Below are positions 26,975 through 34,449 of a stretch of DNA of 64,000 nucleotides, piece by piece; position 1 is the stretch's first letter, and each line of letters begins with the position of its first letter. Under the pieces are notes generated by a model. The model saw only the letters and a list, made by a program, of their open reading frames with translations, was not told where the DNA came from and made no database searches. Made by a program: the position numbers and the translations under genes. This DNA comes from Chloroflexota bacterium (GTDB taxonomy: Bacteria > Chloroflexota > UBA11872), in contig JAPOYR010000013.1 of the NCBI GenBank assembly GCA_026706485.1, positions 1 to 64,000 on the forward strand, written 5' to 3'.

Positions 26975-28717
26975 CTATGGCTCGACCGAATACACCTCGG
27001 ATTCCGGGAAGAAGTTGAACCAGCCGAACCAGTAGGCGAGGTGGCCCGGCAGGCGTTCCAGGCGCTCGCCGCTGGGCCCGAGGAGCGCGTCCTCGGTGAC
27101 CTGCCAGACGGCCCCGCTCTCGTCGCGCAGCGTTTGCGGGTCATCGCCCGCGCTGAACTCGAGGCTTCCGCCGTCGAAGGCGCGAACTTCGGCGCCCGCC
27201 GGCCAGATGGCAGGCGCCCCGAGCGTGCGGTCGCGGCCCTGACCCTTCAGATTGCCGCGCGGCGCCACGATCACCACGCGTTGACCCGCGAGCTCATCGT
27301 TCACGACGACGTGCTCCGTCAGCAGCGTGGTCGGGTAGGCGCGCCGGATGCCGTTGATGGAGAGGCCAAACACACGATCCTTGGTGCGGAGTTCGGGGCT
27401 GTCGAACGGCACCGGGAATCGCGTCTCCGGGCTGGCAAAGTATGCGCCGTACGCGGCGCCGGGCGTGTAGGCGCGCGCGTATCCGGTTTTCCAATCAAGT
27501 GCCACCGTGTCGGGATGTTGGGCCGTCCAATCGGCCCACGTCGATACCACGACCGGCAGGATGTTGAGCTGAATGCCGCTCGTCGCGAGCGGCCCGAGCA
27601 CCGGCTCGCCGCTCAGCTGATTCCACAACGATCTGGTGTTGCGGTCGTACATCAGCTTGTTGCTGCGCATGAGGAGGCCGGAGGTGCCAAACGTGAACAC
27701 GGTGTCGGCGACCCGCCCGTCAAACAGCACCCCGGCGCCGCAGAGCGTGCAGTAGGCGAGCGAGACGGGGACGCCGCCCACGACGTCGTTGGCCATCTCG
27801 TGCCAGTCCAGGATTCGCAACGGATACGCCCGATGGTCGCCATTGATGGACACGCCGAACAGCAGGTCATCAGGCTCGAGATAGTCGATGTCCGCCGCGG
27901 GGAGGAACGCCGGATTCTCCAACGGCGGGATGCCGTCCACCCGTACGCCGCCCCAGATAATTTCCTCGGAGCGAATCTTGCCGGGATCCGGACCTTGGAA
28001 GAATTCGGTCATGACGGGGTCGATGGCTCCCAGCAGCCAGCCCTTCCACTGCGAAAAGCCGGGGGGCGCTTGCAGGTCGGACTTCGCGTACCACTCCGCC
28101 CATCCCGAGACATAGATGAACACCTGGCCGGTGAGCGCCTTGAGCGCGCCCAAGACGCCGGGGACGCCGGGTCCCTGGATGACCGCCAATTCGTTGAATC
28201 GAATGAGCTCGACGAGCACGGCGACAAATCGCTGGTCGCCGGACGCCACAATTGCGTCGACGATTGCCTTCGTGCGGGGCCTGTTCCGACGGTCCAGCAG
28301 CCCATAGAGCAGCACTTCCACATCGGCGTCGTCGAACGGCGGCTCGGGGATTGGGGCGTCGGTGATCGGTGTCGGCGCCACCGTGGCGGTCGGTTGCGGC
28401 GTCGGTTCGGGGGCGGCCGTCGGCTCGGGTGTGGGAGTGACGCGCGCGACCTCAGGCGACGGGGAGTCCGTGGGCTGAGCATCGGCCGTGCGCGCCGGCG
28501 GCAGGCGGCTTTCGGTTACGGCGGAATCGTCGTCGCACGCCGCGAGCGCCAGCGCCGCGGATGCGCCCGCGGCGCCCAGCAACAGGCGGCGGCGGTTGAT
28601 CGGACGGCGCCTGCCACGGGACAGGGGACGAGCCGGTGAAATCTGGGAATCCCTTGTCGTCAATCCAACGCCATTGAAGCGCACTACGTGTGGAAAGTCT
28701 GGACGGTTTCTTGGCAT
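26975..28717 (-). CDS. DUF3179-domain lipoprotein with a Tat-like signal
   Basis: About 580 residues. The N-terminus has 'RRRPINRRRLLLGAAGASAA' leading to a lipobox 'LALAAC' (Cys61 from this start), so it is a probable lipoprotein with a twin-arginine-like export signal. A long Thr/Pro/Glu linker follows. The C-terminal two-thirds match DUF3179: 'DIDYLEPDDLLFGVSINGDH', 'AYPLRILDWHEMANDVVGGV', 'VSLAYCTLCGAGVLFDG' and 'DRNTRSLWNQLSGEPVLGPL'. The paired Cys of 'YCTLCG' may bind metal or act in redox; the function is unknown. The start is uncertain: ATG 28777 and 28735 and GTG 28681 are also in frame. The gene is divergent from the amidohydrolase. Confidence 0.85.
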   Translation of the reverse strand: MPRNRPDFPHVVRFNGVGLTTRDSQISPARPLSRGRRRPINRRRLLLGAAGASAALALAACDDDSAVTESRLPPARTADAQPTDSPSPEVARVTPTPEPTAAPEPTPQPTATVAPTPITDAPIPEPPFDDADVEVLLYGLLDRRNRPRTKAIVDAIVASGDQRFVAVLVELIRFNELAVIQGPGVPGVLGALKALTGQVFIYVSGWAEWYAKSDLQAPPGFSQWKGWLLGAIDPVMTEFFQGPDPGKIRSEEIIWGGVRVDGIPPLENPAFLPAADIDYLEPDDLLFGVSINGDHRAYPLRILDWHEMANDVVGGVPVSLAYCTLCGAGVLFDGRVADTVFTFGTSGLLMRSNKLMYDRNTRSLWNQLSGEPVLGPLATSGIQLNILPVVVSTWADWTAQHPDTVALDWKTGYARAYTPGAAYGAYFASPETRFPVPFDSPELRTKDRVFGLSINGIRRAYPTTLLTEHVVVNDELAGQRVVIVAPRGNLKGQGRDRTLGAPAIWPAGAEVRAFDGGSLEFSAGDDPQTLRDESGAVWQVTEDALLGPSGERLERLPGHLAYWFGWFNFFPESEVYSVEP

Positions 28718-28785
28718 GTGGCGAATTGGCGGCATTTCCTGCCATGCTGGTTGGCAGACTCGCGCCCAACGCTCCATGAATACCC

Positions 28786-29658
28786 ATGCCTGACCCCGAC
28801 ATCATTGACGCGCATGTTCACGTCTGGAGCGCCGACACGGAGCGGTTCCCATTTGCGCCGGGCTTTGGTCCCGACGACCTGTGGTTTCCCAGCTTCGACG
28901 GCGCGGAGCTCGCGGCCCGTGGGAAGCCCGCCGGCGTGGGCCGGTTCAACCTGGTGCAGATGACCTGGTACGGCCTGGACCACTCGTACATCGTGGACCT
29001 CATCCAGCGCGATCCACGGCGTTTCGCGGGCACCGGGATCGTACCTGCCATCGTGGACGTCGGGCTGCCGGAGCCCGACCGCGCGATGCAAGCGCTGGCC
29101 GAGCAGGGCATTCGGGCGTTTCGGGTTCGTGGGCAATCGACGCGCCCGGACGTTCCCGGCGGCGAGCAATGGCTCGATCACCCGGCGTGCGAGGCGATGT
29201 TCCGCATGTCGGCGGCGGACGACCTGCCCCTCAGCTTTCTTTGTGGGGCCGCTGACTTGCTCGAGATCGATCGGATGTGCGCCAGGCACGGCGATGCGCC
29301 GGTGATCCTGGACCACCTGGCGCGCCTTGGACCGGCCACGGGCGCCACCGCGGAGGACGTGGATGCGCTATGCGCCGTGGCCCGCCACCCGCGGACGATG
29401 GTGAAAGTGAGCGCATTTGGCGCGCTGAGCCGGGACGGGCCACCGTATCTGGACATGCTGCCGATCCTTCGCCGGGTGCTGGACGCATACGGGCCGGAGC
29501 GGTGCATGTGGGCCAGCGACAGCCCCCTGCAGACGGTGTCTCCGCACAGCTATGCGACTTCCATAGGCCTGCTGGCCGAGCACGCCGATTTCCTCAGCGA
29601 AAACGACCTTGCCCAGGTGTTGCACGGCACGGCCGAGCGCGTGTTTTGGCCAGATTGA
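28786..29658 (+). CDS. Amidohydrolase-2 family metal-dependent hydrolase
   Basis: 290 residues of TIM-barrel type. 'IIDAHVHVWSADTERFP' provides the HxH metal ligands. A conserved Arg strand follows ('IRAFRVRGQSTRP'), then 'APVILDHLARLGPATG' with a metal-binding-position His. The C-terminus holds 'RCMWASDSPLQTVSPHSY' with the catalytic Asp. Relatives include 2-pyrone-4,6-dicarboxylate lactonase and fuconolactonase-like enzymes, so a lactonase or decarboxylase acting on a sugar acid or aromatic acid is plausible. It precedes an SDR and a DHDPS-like aldolase on the same strand, a combination that fits a sugar-acid catabolic route by inference. Confidence 0.88.
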   Translation: MPDPDIIDAHVHVWSADTERFPFAPGFGPDDLWFPSFDGAELAARGKPAGVGRFNLVQMTWYGLDHSYIVDLIQRDPRRFAGTGIVPAIVDVGLPEPDRAMQALAEQGIRAFRVRGQSTRPDVPGGEQWLDHPACEAMFRMSAADDLPLSFLCGAADLLEIDRMCARHGDAPVILDHLARLGPATGATAEDVDALCAVARHPRTMVKVSAFGALSRDGPPYLDMLPILRRVLDAYGPERCMWASDSPLQTVSPHSYATSIGLLAEHADFLSENDLAQVLHGTAERVFWPD

Positions 29659-29719
29659 TGGCTTTCGGCGGCACGGCCATGAGGCACAATCGCCCGAGGT
29701 GATGGATTGGAGGCCAACG

Positions 29720-30466
29720 GTGGCAGCTGATTTTGACGGTCGCGTGGCCCTCGTCACGGGAGCGGCTCGAGGCATGGGACGAGCGATAGCGGAACTCTTG
29801 ACGGCGCGCGGTGCGCGGGTAGCCGTGAACGACCTGAACCCGGAAGCGACGGCCGCGACGGCCGAGGCCTGCGGAGCCGAGTCTCTGGCGGTGCCCGGCG
29901 ACGTCTCCGATCGGGACCGGGTGCGCGCCATCGTCGCGGAGGTAGCCGACCACTACGGACGGCTGGACGTGCTCGTCAACAACGCGGGCGTGGCGTTCCA
30001 TCGGAAGATCGACGAGATCACCGATGACGAGTGGTCGTTGGTGTTCGCGGTCAACGTGCAGGCGGTGTTCACGTTCATTCAAGCCGCGATGGGGCCCATG
30101 GCCGCCAACGGCTACGGACGCATCGTCAACTTCTCGTCGACGGCGGGCAAGAATGTCAGCACGGTTGCGGGCGCCCACTACACGGCATCCAAGGCGGCGG
30201 TGCTGGGCATCACGCGCGCCTCGGCCCTGGAGCTTGCGGTGCACGGGATCACTGTCAACTCCGTGTGCCCGGGCATGATCGACACGCAGATGATCAATGA
30301 GGCGTGGCCCAGGGAACGCATCGAAGCCTATATTCCCTCGATTCCGCTGCAGCGCCTCGGTCAGCCTGAGGAAGTCGCGGAGCTGGTGGCGTTCCTCGCG
30401 TCCGAGCGTGCCGGGTACATGACCGGTGCGGCGGTTGACATAACCGGCGGGGAGCTGATGGTATGA
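29720..30466 (+). CDS. Short-chain dehydrogenase/reductase
   Basis: 248 residues. 'LVTGAARGMGRAIAE' starts at residue 11, 'NNAG' is at 87-90 and the catalytic residues are Ser140, Tyr154 and Lys158 ('YTASK'). The C-terminus is 'FLASERAGYMTGAAVDITGG'. The GTG start at 29720 is chosen because GGAGG (29709-29713) lies six bases upstream. GTG 29699 and ATG 29702 are also in frame but lack a well-placed site. It lies between the amidohydrolase and the DHDPS-like gene (19-nt gap), and probably oxidises a hydroxy group of the shared substrate. Confidence 0.92.
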   Translation: MAADFDGRVALVTGAARGMGRAIAELLTARGARVAVNDLNPEATAATAEACGAESLAVPGDVSDRDRVRAIVAEVADHYGRLDVLVNNAGVAFHRKIDEITDDEWSLVFAVNVQAVFTFIQAAMGPMAANGYGRIVNFSSTAGKNVSTVAGAHYTASKAAVLGITRASALELAVHGITVNSVCPGMIDTQMINEAWPRERIEAYIPSIPLQRLGQPEEVAELVAFLASERAGYMTGAAVDITGGELMV

Positions 30467-30485
30467 GGGCCGACGGCGCCCGAGC

Positions 30486-31379
30486 GTGAGTCACTGGCGC
30501 GACGCGGACGAAATCCGGGCCCGGCTGCGCGGGCCGGTGAATCCATTGCCGACCAAGTTCACCCCCGACGGCGAGATCGATCCGGACGGCATGCGCGCCA
30601 CCATTGACGTGTCGCTCGACGCCGGCGTCGAGGTCATCATGCTCACCTGGGGCGAGGGGCTGGTGTCGCTGCTCACCGACGACGAGGTTGCCGAGATTCA
30701 CCGCATCGTGATCGACCACGTCGGGCGGCGCGCGGTCACCATCGCCTGCGACGCCATGTGGGGGCTCAACAAGGCGCGCGAATTCGCGGCGTATGCGGAC
30801 GGGCTGGGCTTCGACCTCTACATGGCCCGTCCGGCCGAGTGGGCGCGAGGCACGCCCGAGTCGCTGGCGGATTGGTACCGCGGTGTGGCGCAGCAGACGC
30901 GCGTGATGTTCGTGGGCGACGTGCCGCTGCGCACCTGCGAGTTGGTCGAGGACGAGCCGAACCTGCTCGCATTCAAGGAGGACATCGACCTCGCCTACGC
31001 CCATGAGGTCCTGATGCGCTGGGGCGACCGCTGGCCGATGACCGGCGGCGGGGGCATGAAGCGCCACCACCTGCTGTGGCCTCACGGATGCCGCTCATGG
31101 CTGGATGTGTTCGTGCGCTCCTATCCCGAGCCGGCGATGACCTATTGGGACGCGTTGCAGCGGGGCGACGGCGCCACGGCGTGGGCGACCATCGAGCGTT
31201 CCGAGTTGGCCATCGGGCCACTCGTGGCGGCGTGTCGGGTCGGCGGCAACGGCTTCTTCGCGTCCATGGGTGAGGCGCATGGCGTGTCGCCGCGCTGGCG
31301 GCGCTCTCCGGCGCCGAACCTCACCGACGAGGAGATCGCCGACCTGCGCGAGGCGCTGCGGGCGCTGAACCTGGCCTGA
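30486..31379 (+). CDS. Dihydrodipicolinate synthase / N-acetylneuraminate lyase family protein
   Basis: 297 residues with a GTG start. The TIM-barrel aldolase layout is recognisable: 'VNPLPTKFTPDGEIDPDGMR' at the N-terminus, 'GVEVIMLTWGEGLVSLLTDD' in place of the usual 'GTTGE' loop, and the Schiff-base Lys164 in 'NLLAFKEDIDLA'. The usual catalytic Tyr before the 'P-Y-Y' type loop is replaced by 'YMARPAEWARG', and the pyruvate carboxylate-binding loop is altered. It is therefore a divergent member, unlikely to be the lysine-pathway enzyme, and its role is more likely in sugar-acid breakdown. It is the last gene before the glycosyltransferase array. Confidence 0.85.
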   Translation: MSHWRDADEIRARLRGPVNPLPTKFTPDGEIDPDGMRATIDVSLDAGVEVIMLTWGEGLVSLLTDDEVAEIHRIVIDHVGRRAVTIACDAMWGLNKAREFAAYADGLGFDLYMARPAEWARGTPESLADWYRGVAQQTRVMFVGDVPLRTCELVEDEPNLLAFKEDIDLAYAHEVLMRWGDRWPMTGGGGMKRHHLLWPHGCRSWLDVFVRSYPEPAMTYWDALQRGDGATAWATIERSELAIGPLVAACRVGGNGFFASMGEAHGVSPRWRRSPAPNLTDEEIADLREALRALNLA

Positions 31380-31413
31380 TGTCCGTGGCCGCCGGCTTGG
31401 ATCTGACGGGCAC

Positions 31414-33684
31414 TTGACCGCGTTGGAACGACTGGCGCGAGTGCCGCGGCCTGGTTGGGTGGTCACCGGGCTGCTGTGTCTCCCCTGGTTCGTGCTTCTG
31501 GGCTGGTTGGCGAGCGTGAGCTGGTTCATCACCGACGACGCGTTCATCAGCTTTCGCTACGTGCGCAATCTGCTCGAGGGTCACGGATTGGTCTTCAATC
31601 CCGGCGAGTACGTGGAGGGCTACACCAACTTCCTGTGGGTGCTCGAGCTCGCGGCGATCTGGCGCCTGTTCGGGATCCGCCCGGAGGACGTGGCTCAATG
31701 GCTGTCGGTCGGCTACACCGTGGGCACGATCGCGGTGATGCTGTGGTGGGTGGCGCGGATGCCGTGGCTGCGCCACCGAGGGCTGATCGCCTGGATGGCG
31801 TTGGGGTTGATCTGCGGCAGCGCCACGTTTGCCGTGTGGACCTCGGGCGGCGGGCTGGAGACGCGGCAGTTCACGTTCTTCGCCCTGGTTGCGGTGGCCG
31901 CCTTGAGCGTGTTCGGGGCCAACCGCTGGGCGCTGCTGGCGGCCTCGTTGAGCCTGGCCGCCGCGGCGTTGACGCGGCCCGAAGGCCTGCTCGTGGCGGC
32001 TTGCTGCGTCGGCTGGTTCGTGGCGCACCGGTGGTTCACGGCGCGAAAGTGGGACTGGCGCGGGACGCTGGCTTTGGCCGGCCCCTTCGTCGTGCTGATT
32101 GGCGGGCACTTTCTGGCGCGGTATCGGTACTACGGCGAATGGCTGCCGAACACGTACTACGCGAAGCACGTGGGGCCGTGGTACGAGTCGGGGTTTCGGT
32201 ATTTGTGGTCCGCGGCAATTGAGACCGGGCTGTATCTGCTGATCCCACTGGCGGTGGTGGCGCTGCGGGGTCGGTGGCGAGAGCACCGCGATGGGATCTA
32301 TGCCCTGGTGCTGCTCCTGGTTGGGGCGCACATGGTCTATTTGCTCGAAATTGGTGGCGACCTCTACGAATACCGACCGATGGACTACTACTGGCCGTTG
32401 CTGGCGGTGCCGGCGGCGGAGGGTGTCGTGCGGGTGGGTGCGTGGTTGTCGAACTCATTGCGGCAGTTGTCCCGGCGCCTGCGGTGGGCCGGTCCTCGGA
32501 CGCTGGCGGTCGCGCTTTTCGTACCGCTGCTCTTCTATGCCGGCGCAATTCAGGCACTACTCCTGTTCGAGAGCAAGGAAGCGCCCCGTCCCGATTGGGG
32601 CGTCCCTCCGCAAGTCGTGCTCGACGCATCAAACTCCGGGTGGTTGCAGGCTGCGCCGGGGATGCCGGCGCTCGTCGCCATCTCAAATGACTTGCGCTTA
32701 GCCTCCGAGCCGCACTTCGTCGGCCTGAGGACCCAGCAACACCACCAATACAACGCTCCGACGATACCCGGATGGCAGGCCTATGAGGAATCCTCTCGCC
32801 TGGTCATTCCAGCCGATGCCGTGATGTCTTCGTCGACAATCGGAATCGTCTCCTACTACCTGCCGAACCTCACGGTGATCGATTTGTTTGGGCTGGCCGA
32901 CCACACCATTGCCCGCAATCCGGTCACTCTGACGAACAGTGAGCGGCGAATCGCTCACGACCGCTCCGCACCGCCTGGCTATGTTCAGCGCCGGGGGGTG
33001 AACATCCGTCTCTCTCCGGCCGTTGCCACCGAAGCCAAGGCGCTGGCTGGGGCCAACTATGCGCTCCGAGTTGGCCCAGGAACCTGGATGCCGTTCGACG
33101 TCTTCGATCACGCGTGGGCCAACGAGCGATTCGACGACTTCGATCTGCGAGCGACCAATCGATTCTCACAGACTGATCCGGCCGGGAATCGCTTTGCGAA
33201 AGACGGCGTTCGGTATGTGGGTGAGCAGTTTCTCGGGCGCTTTGACGGGACCGATCTGGATGGCTGGCATCGTGAAGTCAAGGCGGTCACCAACCACGAG
33301 TTGGCGCCGTTTCGGGACAGGCGCTTTCCGGTGAGGGGCCACGTGGGGCCCGGGTTCCTCACGACCTACTACCCCGGCAAATGGGAACGGACGGGCCGGG
33401 CGACGTCTCCGACGTTTACGGCGCGGGACGATCAATACCTCGTGTTCCTGATTGCCGGAGAGGAGCATGACCGTGTGGGCCTGCGGCTGCTGGCCGACGG
33501 CGAAGAGGTTGCCCTGTGGCGGGGCGCCAACTGGGAGGCGTTTGAGCTCGTGGTGTATCCGTTGCGCGACGTTGCCGGCAGAGAGCTGCAACTCGAAATC
33601 ATCAACAATGAGATTGGGGACCGCCCGCGCCTCATGCTCGATCACGTGATGTTGGTCCGAAGGGAATCGGTGACGAGCCAATGA
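31414..33684 (+). CDS. GT-C membrane glycosyltransferase, copy A (AftB-like)
   Basis: 756 residues. After the first membrane helix comes 'FITDDAFISFRYVRNLLEGH' with the Asp-Asp of GT-C enzymes, then 'NPGEYVEGYTNFLWVLELAA', 'WTSGGGLETRQFTFF', 'ALTRPEGLLVAACC' and 'GEWLPNTYYAKHVGP'. This motif set resembles mycobacterial AftB-type transferases that use polyprenyl-phosphate sugars. Residues up to about 380 hold roughly ten helices. The region from about 390 to 640 is exoplasmic and differs among the three copies. The last 100 residues form a conserved beta-rich domain ('FLIAGEEHDRVGLRLLADGE'). The TTG at 31414 is the longest plausible start. Two paralogues follow at 34450 and 39893. Confidence 0.87.
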   Translation: MTALERLARVPRPGWVVTGLLCLPWFVLLGWLASVSWFITDDAFISFRYVRNLLEGHGLVFNPGEYVEGYTNFLWVLELAAIWRLFGIRPEDVAQWLSVGYTVGTIAVMLWWVARMPWLRHRGLIAWMALGLICGSATFAVWTSGGGLETRQFTFFALVAVAALSVFGANRWALLAASLSLAAAALTRPEGLLVAACCVGWFVAHRWFTARKWDWRGTLALAGPFVVLIGGHFLARYRYYGEWLPNTYYAKHVGPWYESGFRYLWSAAIETGLYLLIPLAVVALRGRWREHRDGIYALVLLLVGAHMVYLLEIGGDLYEYRPMDYYWPLLAVPAAEGVVRVGAWLSNSLRQLSRRLRWAGPRTLAVALFVPLLFYAGAIQALLLFESKEAPRPDWGVPPQVVLDASNSGWLQAAPGMPALVAISNDLRLASEPHFVGLRTQQHHQYNAPTIPGWQAYEESSRLVIPADAVMSSSTIGIVSYYLPNLTVIDLFGLADHTIARNPVTLTNSERRIAHDRSAPPGYVQRRGVNIRLSPAVATEAKALAGANYALRVGPGTWMPFDVFDHAWANERFDDFDLRATNRFSQTDPAGNRFAKDGVRYVGEQFLGRFDGTDLDGWHREVKAVTNHELAPFRDRRFPVRGHVGPGFLTTYYPGKWERTGRATSPTFTARDDQYLVFLIAGEEHDRVGLRLLADGEEVALWRGANWEAFELVVYPLRDVAGRELQLEIINNEIGDRPRLMLDHVMLVRRESVTSQ
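31831..32153 (+). repeat. 323-nt segment identical to 40370-40692
   Basis: By direct comparison, copy A and copy C of the glycosyltransferase are identical over these 323 nt, then differ at the next base (G here, C at 40693). A second identical stretch is 32398-32534 with 40937-41073 (137 nt). Both have the same offset of 8539. Confidence 0.93.
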
Positions 33685-33762
33685 CCGCGTGTGCAGCATT
33701 GATTGGGGCCGCTCCGACCCGGTCAGGCGGTGAGAATGGTCGCCTCAGGCGAGAGTCAATCG

Positions 33763-33867
33763 ATGACAGTTGATCCGTTTGTGATTCCCGGCCTGCTGCT
33801 CCTGACGTCGGCGCTTATCGTGCTAGCCGCGGGAGGTTACGCCGTGGCTCGCGTTGCGCTGCGGTAG
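33763..33867 (+). CDS. Possible 34-residue single-span membrane peptide
   Basis: The frame encodes 'MTVDPFVIPGLLLLTSALIV' followed by 'LAAGGYAVARVALR', a plausible one-helix membrane peptide. It ends at TAG 33865. The same frame continues four codons later with an ATG at 33880, so it could also be the first half of an interrupted gene. A decayed relative follows copy B at 36865. In 33685-34449 I see only this pair and an AT-rich patch near 34290-34370. Confidence 0.4.
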   Translation: MTVDPFVIPGLLLLTSALIVLAAGGYAVARVALR

Positions 33868-33879
33868 GACGACGAGCGC

Positions 33880-34065
33880 ATGGCGCTGGCGCAGGGGCTG
33901 GTAGTCGGCCTTGCCCGCTGGGGCATCATCACAAACTTCCTGTTGTACGTAGTGCCGGGGCTCTCCGCTGCCGCCGTGATACCGGGCGTGCGGATCAGGA
34001 TTGCCGAGGACGGAGAAGCAGCCTTCGAGCCGTTTGCGGAGGTGCTTGGCGGGAGAACCCTCTAG
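33880..34065 (+). CDS. Possible 61-residue small membrane protein
   Basis: The frame encodes a hydrophobic segment ('GLARWGIITNFLLYVVPGLS') and an acidic C-terminus. It is in the same frame as the peptide at 33763, separated only by the TAG at 33865 and four codons. The two may be separate small genes or one gene with a nonsense change. No homologue is recognised, and no strong ribosome-binding site is seen. Confidence 0.35.
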   Translation: MALAQGLVVGLARWGIITNFLLYVVPGLSAAAVIPGVRIRIAEDGEAAFEPFAEVLGGRTL

Positions 34066-34449
34066 GCCCGCGGCGCGGCCCAGTAGCGTCGAGCCGGGCG
34101 CGTATCTCAATCGTTGCGGATGCCCCAAACGGGCCTGCCGGGCCAAGGCTCGTGCGGATGGGATTGAGCGACCCTCGGATTCAGCGGCCAATCCTGTGAG
34201 ATCGCGTGTAGACGGCCGCACAGCGACTGTCTGGAACCCTGCTTATCGGGGGCATGCTGCCCAGTATCGGTAGAGCGGAGGTCTGGAGTCTGGCTCGTTT
34301 GTAAATATGCATTCACGTCCTTAGGATTCACGAAGAAATCAGCATATCTTGGAAAATGGCCCCTTGACGCCGAAACCAGATGCATTGCTCGTCCCTGCGC
34401 TTTCTCGACCATTGAAAGCCGAGGCGCCGCAAACTCATTGCGCGGGCTG

